Assembly (NCBI RefSeq): GCF_013116825.1
Contig: NZ_JABFNS010000053.1
Span: 1-54,906 of the forward strand
Length of the DNA stretch: 54,906 bases
Direction of reading: 5' to 3'
Source: Myxococcus xanthus
GTDB lineage: Bacteria > Myxococcota > Myxococcia > Myxococcales > Myxococcaceae
Shown here: positions 8,628 through 17,081 of the stretch, piece after piece
Position numbering within the stretch: the stretch's first letter is position 1
Layout: each line of letters opens with the position of its first letter
Notes under the pieces: generated by a model
The model's database searches: none
The model's input: the letters and a program-made list of their open reading frames with translations, nothing else
Told to the model about the DNA's origin: nothing
Made by a program: the position numbers and the translations under genes

Positions 8628-9683
8628 TCACGACTCGTGAGGCGCTACGGGCACGGTGTCATCCACCGGCAGGTGGACCACCCAGCCGTTGCCGGTCTCC
8701 TCCGGCAACGAGAGGCCCCCCCGCAGCCGCTGCGTCAGGTGCCGCAGCAGCGTGACAGTCTTCTCCGGCAACGGCTTGCCGCCGCGGATGTTGACGCGCA
8801 GCTGCCACACGCCCGCGTCCCCCGCGGCTTCCACGCGCACCGCCGCGGGCGCGCCCGACGCCGCCACCGCGCGGGCCAGCGAGCGCACCAGCAGCTCAAC
8901 GTCATCGCGGGGGCCCGGAACGGCCACGGGCCGGTCCGGGAGCGTCATCGTCGTGTCCACGGCGCGCTGGCCGCGCGTGGCGGGGATGAAGGCCGTGCGA
9001 AGCATGGGGCGCAGGTCCTCCACGCCCTCGTCCTGCACCTTCGCCAGCCGGCGCTCGATGATGGCGCTCTGGTCGTCCGCCGAGCGGCGCAGCCGCTCCA
9101 GGTAGCGCTGGATGGGGGCTGTCAGCCCGCCCGCCGTTCCCTTCAGCATCATGTCCACGTATCCCTTGATGACCATCAACGGTGTCCTGAGGTCGTGTGA
9201 CGCCCGGGAGCGCCGGTGCTCCTGGTTCACCACCCGCCGCTCCAATCGCCGCTGCGCCTTCAGCAACTGCACGTGCCGCGCCGCCGCGTCCGACTCCCGG
9301 GCATGCGCCGCGAGCAGCACGGCGCCGAACGCCGACATTCGCGCGAGCACCCGCGCCTCCCGGCCGGTGAGCCGTTCGGGCCACACCAGCAGGGCCGGCC
9401 GACGACGCATCCTTCCTCGGCCGCGCGTGGCCGTAACGACCCCGGTCGCCGCGACGCAGACGCGTCCGTCATAGAACGCCGCTCCGGAGGCGCCCGTCAT
9501 CCGCTGGGCCTCGCGTACCAGGGACTCCAATCCCGCACGCGCACCACAGCGGAAGGCACGCTCGGCAACCTCCGCGAGCGCCTGTTCCACCCCTGCATCG
9601 GACTCGTCGCCGATGCGCCACCCCGTCCAAGCACCTGCCAGCACGCGGGAAGGTATGGGCACGCCACGCACGCGCCGCAACAC
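8628..9683 (-). CDS. Histidine-kinase-like protein with degenerate ATPase domain
   Basis: 351 residues, convergent with the chemosensory operon with 12 bases between. The N-terminal 130 residues look like a divergent GAF sensor. A clear dimerisation/phospho-acceptor helix follows, with His163 in ASHDLRTPLMVIKGY. The C-terminal part should be an HATPase domain, but where the N-box Asn is expected the sequence reads ELLVRSLARAVAAS, no DxGxG loop is visible, and the end (GNGWVVHLPV) keeps only strand-like traces. ATP binding is therefore doubtful; it could be a pseudokinase, or a His phosphotransfer partner fed by another kinase such as the neighbouring CheA (inference). Start is GTG at 9683; no membrane span is seen, so it should be cytoplasmic. 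Confidence 0.75.
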   Translation of the reverse strand: MLRRVRGVPIPSRVLAGAWTGWRIGDESDAGVEQALAEVAERAFRCGARAGLESLVREAQRMTGASGAAFYDGRVCVAATGVVTATRGRGRMRRRPALLVWPERLTGREARVLARMSAFGAVLLAAHARESDAAARHVQLLKAQRRLERRVVNQEHRRSRASHDLRTPLMVIKGYVDMMLKGTAGGLTAPIQRYLERLRRSADDQSAIIERRLAKVQDEGVEDLRPMLRTAFIPATRGQRAVDTTMTLPDRPVAVPGPRDDVELLVRSLARAVAASGAPAAVRVEAAGDAGVWQLRVNIRGGKPLPEKTVTLLRHLTQRLRGGLSLPEETGNGWVVHLPVDDTVPVAPHES

Positions 9684-9816
9684 TGCCCAGGGAGGGCGCC
9701 GGACGCCCGCGAATCGGAAATCCTTTTCCCTTCAGGGCGTGTGAGCCCCCCACTTTTTACCGTCAGGGGGTACGGAGGCGCCGCGCAACCCTGCTCAACT
9801 CTTAAGAAATAGCTCC

Positions 9817-9832
9817 TGGCCAGGCACTTGCT
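9817..9832 (+). promoter_or_regulatory. Candidate sigma-54 (-24/-12) promoter
   Basis: TGGCCAGGCACTTGCT has GG and GC exactly ten bases apart and matches 14 of 16 positions of the TGGCACG-N4-TTGCT consensus when the spacer is counted as free. It lies 33 bases before the heparinase-like ATG at 9866 and would start transcription near 9843. Sigma-54 promoters with enhancer-binding activators are widely used in myxobacterial development and surface polysaccharide genes. No activator gene is in the window. Confidence 0.55.
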
Positions 9833-9865
9833 AACGGCATCCGTCACGGGTGGCGGAAGGGGCGA

Positions 9866-11941
9866 ATGGGGACTCTCGATTACTACGCGGCGATCGCTCG
9901 ACTTGCACCAGGCGGACTGGCGCGCAGCGCTGTGCGGCGTGTCCAAGGTGTGGCGCGGCAGGCCCTCTATCGTCGGCGCGAGCGCGCGGACGAGGTGCAG
10001 CTCCTCGAGTGCTACGGCGCGACGGATGGCGTGGAGCTGGTGGAGCTGGCGCTGGGCCAGCGCAGCTCACGCATCTGGTGTGAAGTCTCTCAGCGCGCGT
10101 CGGTGTTGGAGGCGCTCGCCTCGGTGCCCGGTGGCCTGGAGCGCGCGCGGGCCCGTGCCCAGGCCGCGCTTCGCCAGGAGTGGGACGTCTTCGGCACCCC
10201 GGTGCGTTTCGGCGAGGGCCGTCCCGTGGACTGGTCCCTGGATCCGGTGAGTGGTCACCGCTATCCGGTGGAGCCCGTGGAGCGCCTGTCGCTCGCCGTG
10301 ACGGGGAGCGACCCGAAGTACCCGTGGGTGATGGGCCGGCTCGACAGCGTCGTGGCGCTGGGGCAGGGCTACTGGGTCGAGACGGCCGCTGACGCGCGCG
10401 CGCGGCTGGCGGATGCCTTCGTGGCGCAGGTGTTGGACTTCCTCCAGGCGAACCCCGTGGGGCAGGGCGTGCACTGGACGTGCGCCATGGAGGTGGCGCT
10501 GCGCGCCGCGAACCTGGCGCAGGCGCTGGCCATGTTCTCCGCCGCGCCCGCGGTGGCCCGGCCGGAGTTCCTGGTGCCGGTGCTGAGCGCGCTGGCCGAG
10601 CACTCCGCCTGGGTGGAGGCCCACCTGGAGGATCGCGGCGCGGTGCCCAACAACCACCTGGTCTCCAACTACGTGGGCCTGTTGGTGGTGGGCCTGCTCT
10701 TCCCGGAGCTGCCGGGCGCGCCGCGGCAGGTGTCGCTGGCGGTGGGAGGGCTGCGCGAACAGATGGAGCAGCAGGTGCACCTCGAGGGCACGTCCTTCGA
10801 GGGCTCCATTCCCTATCATCGCCTGTCCGTGGAGCTGTTCACGCTGGCGTACCTCGCCGCGCGCGGCGCGGGTGTGCCACTGGGGCCCAGGTACGAGTCC
10901 CGGCTGCGTCGCATGTTCCACGCCGTGCGGGCGTGGTGTTCCGAGCAGGGATTGGCGCCACAGATTGGTGACAACGACTCCGGCCGCGTCTTCCCGCTGC
11001 GCGATCGCGAGGACAACGCGCACGGCTATCTGGTGGGGCTGGGCGCGGCGCTCTTCGGCGATGCGTGCCTGGGCGGCGGCGAGTTCGTGGACGAGGCCGC
11101 GTGGCTGCTGGGGCGCGCCGGGCAGGCGCGTTTCGCCGCGCTCGCGCCCGCGCCGGAGCCCGTGTCGGTGAGCTTTCCGGAGGGTGGTTTTCACATCTTG
11201 CGCGGCGCGGGTGTCGTTATCACTGTCAGCGCCGGCAAGCAGGGACAAGGCGGTGTCGGGGGACACAGCCACAACGACAAACTCTCATTCGAACTCCACG
11301 TCGACGGGCGTCCCGTCATCGTGGATCCGGGCACCGGCACCTATACGCGAGAGCCCGCGTTGCGGAACTGGTTCCGCGGAACGGCCGCGCACAACACGGT
11401 GCAGGTGGATGGCGCGGAGCAGGCGCCCCTGGATTCGGCGCGGTTGTTCGCGCTGCCGGAGGAGGCTCGGGCGCGGGTGGTGGCCTTCCTGCCGGGGAAG
11501 TCGGTGGACAGGCTGTTGGTGCGGCATGACGGCTACCGCCGGCTGCCCGCGCCCGTGGGAATCGAGCGCACGTTCCGGCTGGACCGGGGCGAGCGCGCGC
11601 TGGCCGGACGTGACCGCTTCGTGGGCACGGGCCGGCATGACGTGGTGGGCAGATTCCATCTGCCAGATGAACAGGCGCGAGTGGTGTCGCCTCAAGTGCA
11701 GGTCCTGTCACGCGCGGGTCGTGTGATGGAGGAGCCGGTGTCGTTCGAGCCGCTCGTGGTGGAGCTGGGGCCGGAAGGGGCCCCGCTCGCCTGGGTGGTG
11801 CTGGAGAAGGGACTGACGGCGCGCTTGGTGCCGTCGAAGTATTCGCCAGGGTACGGGCGGGTGGTGCCGTCGCTGGCGGTGGAGTTCCGGGGGCAGGTGA
11901 CGCCTCCGGCGTGGTTGAGGTGGGTGGTCGTTTTCCGCTGA
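9866..11941 (+). CDS. Heparinase II/III-family polysaccharide-modifying enzyme
   Basis: 691 residues. An N-terminal alpha-helical toroid domain (through about residue 400, with NNHLVSNYVGLLVVG and PQIGDNDSGRVFPL) is followed by the beta-sheet heparinase II/III C-terminal domain with the diagnostic GGHSHNDKLSFELHVDGRP, VDPGTGTY and AAHNTVQVDG. Family members are polysaccharide lyases or glycan epimerase-like enzymes acting on uronic-acid-containing glycans. No signal peptide is visible, so it probably acts in the cytoplasm or on nascent glycan, as do the homologues found in capsule clusters. It is followed 58 bases later by a UDP-sugar 6-dehydrogenase, which makes uronic acid precursors; together they point to an acidic exopolysaccharide or spore-coat glycan (inference). 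ATG at 9866 is preceded by AAGGGG. Confidence 0.88.
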   Translation: MGTLDYYAAIARLAPGGLARSAVRRVQGVARQALYRRRERADEVQLLECYGATDGVELVELALGQRSSRIWCEVSQRASVLEALASVPGGLERARARAQAALRQEWDVFGTPVRFGEGRPVDWSLDPVSGHRYPVEPVERLSLAVTGSDPKYPWVMGRLDSVVALGQGYWVETAADARARLADAFVAQVLDFLQANPVGQGVHWTCAMEVALRAANLAQALAMFSAAPAVARPEFLVPVLSALAEHSAWVEAHLEDRGAVPNNHLVSNYVGLLVVGLLFPELPGAPRQVSLAVGGLREQMEQQVHLEGTSFEGSIPYHRLSVELFTLAYLAARGAGVPLGPRYESRLRRMFHAVRAWCSEQGLAPQIGDNDSGRVFPLRDREDNAHGYLVGLGAALFGDACLGGGEFVDEAAWLLGRAGQARFAALAPAPEPVSVSFPEGGFHILRGAGVVITVSAGKQGQGGVGGHSHNDKLSFELHVDGRPVIVDPGTGTYTREPALRNWFRGTAAHNTVQVDGAEQAPLDSARLFALPEEARARVVAFLPGKSVDRLLVRHDGYRRLPAPVGIERTFRLDRGERALAGRDRFVGTGRHDVVGRFHLPDEQARVVSPQVQVLSRAGRVMEEPVSFEPLVVELGPEGAPLAWVVLEKGLTARLVPSKYSPGYGRVVPSLAVEFRGQVTPPAWLRWVVVFR

Positions 11942-11999
11942 GTGTCGGGTCGGGGCGTGACCGTCTTAACGGCACGTCGCATCAGGAGAGGTGAGGACG

Positions 12000-13328
12000 A
12001 TGAGGGTGATGGTGAGCAGCCCGCTTCTGGATCGCATCAAGAAGCGGGACGCGAGGGTGGGTGTTGTCGGGCTTGGCTATGTCGGTCTTCCGCTGGGGAT
12101 GGCGTTCGCGGAGGCGGGCTTCCCCGTCATGGGGCTCGACGTCGACAAGCGGAAGATCGACAAAATCGAGAAGGGGGAGAGCTACATCAAGCACATCCCC
12201 GGCGCTCCGCTGGCGGAGCTGAGCAAGTCGGGCAAGCTGAAGGCCACCACGGACTTCGCCAAGGCGAAGGACATGGACTGCGTCATCATCTGCGTGCCCA
12301 CGCCGCTCACCGCGTCGCGTGAGCCGGACATGAGCTACATCATCCAGACGGGGGAGGCGCTCGCGCCGCACGTGCGCCCTGGACAGCTCTTCATCCTGGA
12401 GTCCACCACGTACCCGGGGACGACGGAGGAGGTGCTCAAGCCGCTGCTGGAGAAGAACGGCCTCAAGGCCGGCAAGGACTTCTACCTGGCCTTCAGCCCC
12501 GAGCGCGAGGACCCGGGAAACAAGAGCTTCAACACCAAGACGATTCCGAAGATTGTCGGTGGCTACTCGCCTGAGTGCTGCGAGGTGGCCGCGGCCCTCT
12601 ACGGCAGCGCGCTGAAGGAAGTGGTGCTGGTGTCCTCCACCCGCGTGGCGGAGCTGACCAAGCTGCTGGAGAACATCTTCCGCTGCGTCAACATCGCCAT
12701 GGTCAACGAGATGAAGATGCTCTGCGACCGCATGGGCGTGGACGTGTGGGAGGCCATCCAGGCCGCGAGCACCAAGCCCTTCGGCTTCATGCCCTTCTTC
12801 CCGGGCCCGGGGCTCGGTGGGCACTGCATCCCCATCGACCCGTTCTACCTGACGTGGAAGGCGCGCGAGTACGAGTTCCACACCAAGTTCATCGAGCTGG
12901 CCGGCGAGGTGAACTGGCAGATGCCGTACTACGTGGTGCAGCGCACGATGGAGGCGCTCAACAAGAACAAGCAGACGCTCAACGGCGCGAAGGTCCTCTG
13001 CCTGGGGGCGGCGTACAAGAAGGACATCGACGACATGCGTGAGAGTCCGTCGCTGCGCGTCATGACGCTGCTGGCGGAGAAGGGCGCGGAGCTGTCGTAC
13101 CACGACCCGTACGTCCCCGAGCTGCACAAGGGCCATGGCTTCAACATGGAGCTGAAGTCCGTTCCGCTGAAGCCGGAGACGCTGGGCCAGTACGACGCGG
13201 TCCTCATCCTCACGGACCACTCGGACATCGACTACGCCATGGTGGTGGACCGCGCGAAGGTCGTCGTCGACACGCGCAACGCCACCAAGGGTGTCAGCAA
13301 GGGTCGTGAGAAAGTGACGAAGGCCTGA
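12000..13328 (+). CDS. UDP-N-acetylglucosamine/UDP-glucose 6-dehydrogenase family (WbpA-like)
   Basis: NAD-dependent enzyme that oxidises C6 of a UDP-hexose to the uronic acid for surface polysaccharide. 442 residues. Rossmann motif VGVVGLGYVGLPLGMAFAEAG near the N-terminus, FSPEREDPGN, and the catalytic Cys276 in GPGLGGHCIPIDPFYLTW; the GHCIPIDPFYL form and the central SPERE segment favour UDP-GlcNAc/UDP-GalNAc dehydrogenases (WbpA, WbpO) over UDP-glucose dehydrogenase. The C-terminal domain carries GAAYKKDIDDMRESPSLRV. ATG at 12000 was preferred because AGGAGA lies 11 bases upstream; a GTG at 11991 in the same frame is too close to that site. Probably cotranscribed with the heparinase-like gene. 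Confidence 0.92.
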   Translation: MRVMVSSPLLDRIKKRDARVGVVGLGYVGLPLGMAFAEAGFPVMGLDVDKRKIDKIEKGESYIKHIPGAPLAELSKSGKLKATTDFAKAKDMDCVIICVPTPLTASREPDMSYIIQTGEALAPHVRPGQLFILESTTYPGTTEEVLKPLLEKNGLKAGKDFYLAFSPEREDPGNKSFNTKTIPKIVGGYSPECCEVAAALYGSALKEVVLVSSTRVAELTKLLENIFRCVNIAMVNEMKMLCDRMGVDVWEAIQAASTKPFGFMPFFPGPGLGGHCIPIDPFYLTWKAREYEFHTKFIELAGEVNWQMPYYVVQRTMEALNKNKQTLNGAKVLCLGAAYKKDIDDMRESPSLRVMTLLAEKGAELSYHDPYVPELHKGHGFNMELKSVPLKPETLGQYDAVLILTDHSDIDYAMVVDRAKVVVDTRNATKGVSKGREKVTKA

Positions 13329-13381
13329 CGGTCATTCGCCGCCCGCTCGGAAACCGACCCTCCGGGCGGGGGGCCCCTCGT

Positions 13382-13411
13382 TCACGGATTCCGCCTTCGC
13401 GGCATCCGTGA
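13382..13411. terminator. Inverted repeat between the dehydrogenase and tldD-like genes
   Basis: Outer arms TCACGGAT and ATCCGTGA (8 of 8 paired) enclose inner arms CCGC and GCGG around a four-base loop, with one mismatch between them. No T-run follows, so it is either a non-canonical terminator for the upstream operon or part of a regulatory site for the gene starting at 13459. Confidence 0.4.
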
Positions 13412-13458
13412 GCGTGGAGCTGCTCGTATCGTGGAAGGGATGGGCTAGTGTCGGGGCC

Positions 13459-15183
13459 GTGCAATCCCTCCTTCGAACCGTGTTTCCCCTGCTGGCACTC
13501 TCGGCGCTGCTGACGGCGGCGGCGCCCGTGCCGGATGCGCGCGTGAAGCTGCTCGAGGCGATGTCCGCTGAGCTGGCGCGCAACCACCAGCAGCTGAAGA
13601 TGCAGAACCACGAACCCCCGTATTTCATGAGCTACCAGCTCAAGGACTACGAGCAGCACGCGATCTCCGCGCGCTATGGGGCACTGTTCATGGACGACGG
13701 CTACCGCGAGCGGAAGCTGTACGTCGACGTGCGCGTCGGTGACTACGACTTCGACAGCTCGGTGGCGGAGGGGCTGGAGTTCAGCTTCTCGACCAAGGGC
13801 ACCAGCTATGTGTCGCGCAAGGAAGGCCCGCTGGACGACTCGCCGCTGGCGCTGCGCACCTCGCTGTGGCTCATCACCGATGAGAAGTACAAGTCCGCGC
13901 TGTTCCAGTACCTGAAGAAGAAGGGCGAGGACGTCTACGCGGTGGAGAACCCGAAGCGTCCGCCGTCCTTCACGCGCGAGAAGCCGGTGAAGCACGTGGA
14001 TCCGCCGGTGGAGGCTCCGTTCGACCGCGAGCGCTGGGTGAAGGTGGCCCGCGACGTGTCGGCGCGCTTCAACGCGCACCCGGAGCTGTTCGACTCGGAG
14101 GTGCGCGTCACCAAGGACAAGGTGACGCGGCTGTTCGTGTCCTCGGAAGGCAGCCGCATCATCACCGAGGAGACGCTGTACGGCCTGCATGTCTCCGCCG
14201 TCACCCGGGCGCCGGACGGGCAGCTCCTGGACAACTCGCGCAACTTCTATGTGCCCACCGAAGCGGGGCTGCCGGACGTGGCGCGCCTGAACAAGGCGGC
14301 GGATGACGTCATCCAGGAGCTGCTGGCCCTGCGCGCGGCGCCCGCCATCGACCCGTACACGGGGCCCGCCATCCTCGCGCCGGAAGCGGCCGGGGTGCTC
14401 TTCCACGAAGCGGTGGGGCACCGGCTGGAGGGAGATCGGCAGGAAGGTGACAACGAGGGCAAGACGTTCAAGGGCCAGGTGGGCAAGCAGGTGCTGCCGT
14501 CGTTCATCTCCATCCACGACGACCCGACGCGGCGCGTGCTCCAGAACGAGCCACTCAACGGCTACTACCTCTTCGACGAGGAGGGCGTGCGCGGCCAGCG
14601 GGTGACGCTGGTGGAGAAGGGCGTGCTGCGCAACTACCTCCAGGGGCGCCGGCCGGTGGAGGGCTTCCTCCAGTCGAACGGCCACGGCCGCAGCCAGGGC
14701 AACCTGAAGCCGGTGGCGCGCATGGCGAACCTGATGGTGGAGAGCACGAACGGCGTGAGCGACGCGGAGCTGAAGAAGCGTCTGATTGCCGAGGCGAAGC
14801 GTCAGGGCAAGCCGTTTGGCCTTATCATCCGCGACATCACCGGGGGCAACACCAACACGTCCGGCTACGGCTACCAGGCCTTCAAGGGCGTGCCGCGCAT
14901 GGTGTACCGGGTGGATGTGAAGACGGGGAAGGAGACGCTGGTGCGCGGCGTGGAAATCGTGGGCACGCCGCTGTCGGCGGTGAACCGCATCCTCGCCTCG
15001 GGGCAGAAGCCCGGCGTCTTCAACGGCTTCTGCGGCGCGGAGAGTGGCAACGTCCCGGTGTCCACCGTGGCGCCGGCCATGCTGCTGCAGGAACTGGAGC
15101 TCCAGCGCACCATGGAGGGGAAGGACCGCCCGCCGATTCTCACCAGCCCGGCGGCGCTGGAATCCCCGGCGGCGAAGCCGTAG
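13459..15183 (+). CDS. Exported TldD/PmbA-family metalloprotease
   Basis: 574 residues. The TldD zinc site HEAVGHRLEG is present (His316, Glu317, His321), followed by PGVFNGFCGAESGNVPVSTVAPA, which is shared by TldD C-termini. GTG at 13459 was chosen because the 25 residues that follow (LRTVFPLLALSALLTAAA then PVPDA) form a good Sec signal peptide; the frame is open upstream to 13408, but that would hide the signal. Classical TldD works in the cytoplasm with TldE on modified peptides, while myxobacteria carry several paralogues with signal peptides; the envelope role of these is not established. No TldE partner lies next to it. The upstream region has no further gene. Confidence 0.88.
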   Translation: MQSLLRTVFPLLALSALLTAAAPVPDARVKLLEAMSAELARNHQQLKMQNHEPPYFMSYQLKDYEQHAISARYGALFMDDGYRERKLYVDVRVGDYDFDSSVAEGLEFSFSTKGTSYVSRKEGPLDDSPLALRTSLWLITDEKYKSALFQYLKKKGEDVYAVENPKRPPSFTREKPVKHVDPPVEAPFDRERWVKVARDVSARFNAHPELFDSEVRVTKDKVTRLFVSSEGSRIITEETLYGLHVSAVTRAPDGQLLDNSRNFYVPTEAGLPDVARLNKAADDVIQELLALRAAPAIDPYTGPAILAPEAAGVLFHEAVGHRLEGDRQEGDNEGKTFKGQVGKQVLPSFISIHDDPTRRVLQNEPLNGYYLFDEEGVRGQRVTLVEKGVLRNYLQGRRPVEGFLQSNGHGRSQGNLKPVARMANLMVESTNGVSDAELKKRLIAEAKRQGKPFGLIIRDITGGNTNTSGYGYQAFKGVPRMVYRVDVKTGKETLVRGVEIVGTPLSAVNRILASGQKPGVFNGFCGAESGNVPVSTVAPAMLLQELELQRTMEGKDRPPILTSPAALESPAAKP

Positions 15184-15211
15184 CCGCGCGCCTCCGCGCC
15201 CCAGCCGCGCC

Positions 15212-16117
15212 TTACTCCGGGGCAGGTGAGGGGGCGACAGGCATGGGGCCCGCAGGCCGGGGGCGCGCCGGGTGGAGCTGCCTGGCGCCCTTGAAGCCGC
15301 GCAGGCGCACGTACCGGCGGAAGTCCTGGAGGAAGCGCTCCTGGGTGACGCCCACGGCACGCTGGAAGGCGCTGTCGAAGTCCGGGCCCTGGCTCATTCC
15401 GCGCAGCACCTTCCGGATGGTGTCCTCGCCATAGCGGCGCGCCAGGAAGGTGAAGGCGTGGTGGGCGGCGCCATACACGACGCCGCTGTCGGACTGGTAG
15501 AGCGCGTCGGCTTGCGACAAGGGGTCGGTGTCGGGGTGCTGGCGCCAGTAGCGCTCCAGGTCGTCCAGGCTGGCGACGCGGTAGCCCTGTTCGGCGGTGT
15601 AGGAGGCCATGCCTTCGCGGAACCAGAGGGGAATCCGCTTGCGTGTCCAGCCGAGCCGGTCCGAGGCCACCTGGTACATCAGGCTGTGGGTGAGCTCGTG
15701 CAGCAGCAGTTCGTCCACCTGGCCCTGGCTGGCGCCTCGGGCCGTCCAGGTCCGAGGGCTCTGCAGCTCGATTTGCTCGTAGCGCGCCCAGGCACGGAGG
15801 AAGTCATGCCCCGGGCGGTTGGCGGCCCGCTCCAGCGCCGCGTGGTTGGGGTGAACGACGATGGTGACGGTGTCGTCGAAGGTGCCCCAGCGCTGGAGGC
15901 GGGGAATGGCGCGCTCGACGGCGAGCTTCACCTGCACGGCCGCTTCGGTGTCGCGCGGTTGGTATTCGACGTCGATGCCGGCGCCGGTGCCCTTGCTGAC
16001 GAGCACGCGGGCGCTCTGGGAGGCGTAGCAGCCGGTGAGCAGACTCAGGCCGAGCAGCACCGCTGCCCAGCCGGGACTGCCGCGACGGCCTTTCGTTGCT
16101 GGTGACTCCTGACTCAC
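15212..16117 (-). CDS. Gluzincin-type zinc peptidase lipoprotein
   Basis: 301 residues with an N-terminal signal ending in the lipobox LLTGC (Cys30), so it should be lipid-anchored in the envelope. Zinc site HELTH (His140-His144) and the third-ligand Glu168 in WFREGMASY give the gluzincin pattern HExxH-about 24-E of peptidase-MA-like families. The C-terminal 40 residues are Pro/Arg-rich. Its GTG start overlaps the stop of the upstream alkaline-phosphatase-superfamily gene (GTGA), implying translational coupling. The substrate is unknown. It converges on the tldD-like gene, giving two predicted envelope metallopeptidases back to back. Confidence 0.8.
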   Translation of the reverse strand: MSQESPATKGRRGSPGWAAVLLGLSLLTGCYASQSARVLVSKGTGAGIDVEYQPRDTEAAVQVKLAVERAIPRLQRWGTFDDTVTIVVHPNHAALERAANRPGHDFLRAWARYEQIELQSPRTWTARGASQGQVDELLLHELTHSLMYQVASDRLGWTRKRIPLWFREGMASYTAEQGYRVASLDDLERYWRQHPDTDPLSQADALYQSDSGVVYGAAHHAFTFLARRYGEDTIRKVLRGMSQGPDFDSAFQRAVGVTQERFLQDFRRYVRLRGFKGARQLHPARPRPAGPMPVAPSPAPE

Positions 16118-17079
16118 TCCGCACCCAACCAGCGAACCACCGCGCGTCCGACATCGGCCACGGTGGAGAAGGACTCCACCTCGGGCGCGGGCGGGCCGAA
16201 GTAGAGCACGGGCACGGGGTGAAGCGTGTGTCCCCGAGTGGAGAGGTCTTCCACGTTGCCATGGTCGCTACAGACGAGCACCCGGGCGTCGGCGGGGCGC
16301 GTGGCCACCAACGCGCGGGTGAAGGCGTCGAACGCGTCCAGCGCGGCCAGGGCGGCCATCCAGTCCTGGGCGTGGCCGGCCTCGTCCGCCAGGTAGTGCT
16401 CGAAGAAGGTGAAGTCCGCGCCTGAAGCAATGGCCCAGAACACGGCGGCGGCCTCCTCGGGCGTGCGCGCTGGCGCGGGCAGTCCGTAGGCACGGGCGCT
16501 GGCGCCGGTGATGTCGTGGGTGAGCCCGTCCCCGGCGCGGGCGTCATCCAGCGTCCGCAGGGGGATGCCCCCCGCGGCGAAGGCCAGCTTGGAGGCGGAG
16601 GGCTTCACCTTGCGGCGCGACTCCGGGGACAGGACGAGCTCGGGTGGGGAGGTGCTGGGCCGGCGGGGGACCTCCAGCGCGTCCAGGTAGGGGGCGGGAT
16701 AGGCGTTGGCGAAGGTGGCGGTGCGGCCCGCCGCGCCCAGCCTCCGGATGATGGAGCGGTCCGCCATCAACCCCCGCAGCGGCGCGTTGGGGTAGCCGAG
16801 CACGTGGCGGCCCAGCAGGGCGGGGGCCGGGTCTCCCGTCAGGATGGCCGTCTGATTGGACGCGGACTGGGGCCGGCCGGGGACACCGAAGGTGGTGTCC
16901 GTGGGGATGCAGCGGCCTCCGTAGGGGAGGGGCGGGCTGGGGGCGTCCTCGAAGTGGGATAGCAGGTGTTCCCGGTGGGCGAGCGGATTCACGGCCGGGT
17001 CCTTCCGGCCAATCCCCACACCATCGATGAACAGGAGCGCGACGCGCACGGCTGGGGACTGTATCCTCGAATCCGACAC
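16114..17079 (-). CDS. Alkaline-phosphatase-superfamily metalloenzyme (phosphoglycerate mutase-like)
   Basis: About 321 residues, cytoplasmic. Metal-binding Asp19 in LLFIDGVGIG, the segment SASNQTAILTG (candidate nucleophile Ser74 or Thr77) and the C-terminal VCSDHGNVEDLSTRGHT place it in the superfamily with phosphopentomutase and cofactor-independent phosphoglycerate mutase. At about 320 residues it lacks the large inserted domain of true mutases (over 500 residues), so it is more likely a phosphatase or hydrolase of unknown substrate. The GTG at 17079 lies two bases from the divergent ATG at 17082; a GTG at 17049 would leave the catalytic motif intact and room for promoters, and may be the real start. 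It is cotranscribed with the peptidase lipoprotein. Confidence 0.78.
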   Translation of the reverse strand: MSDSRIQSPAVRVALLFIDGVGIGRKDPAVNPLAHREHLLSHFEDAPSPPLPYGGRCIPTDTTFGVPGRPQSASNQTAILTGDPAPALLGRHVLGYPNAPLRGLMADRSIIRRLGAAGRTATFANAYPAPYLDALEVPRRPSTSPPELVLSPESRRKVKPSASKLAFAAGGIPLRTLDDARAGDGLTHDITGASARAYGLPAPARTPEEAAAVFWAIASGADFTFFEHYLADEAGHAQDWMAALAALDAFDAFTRALVATRPADARVLVCSDHGNVEDLSTRGHTLHPVPVLYFGPPAPEVESFSTVADVGRAVVRWLGAE

Positions 17080-17081
17080 GC

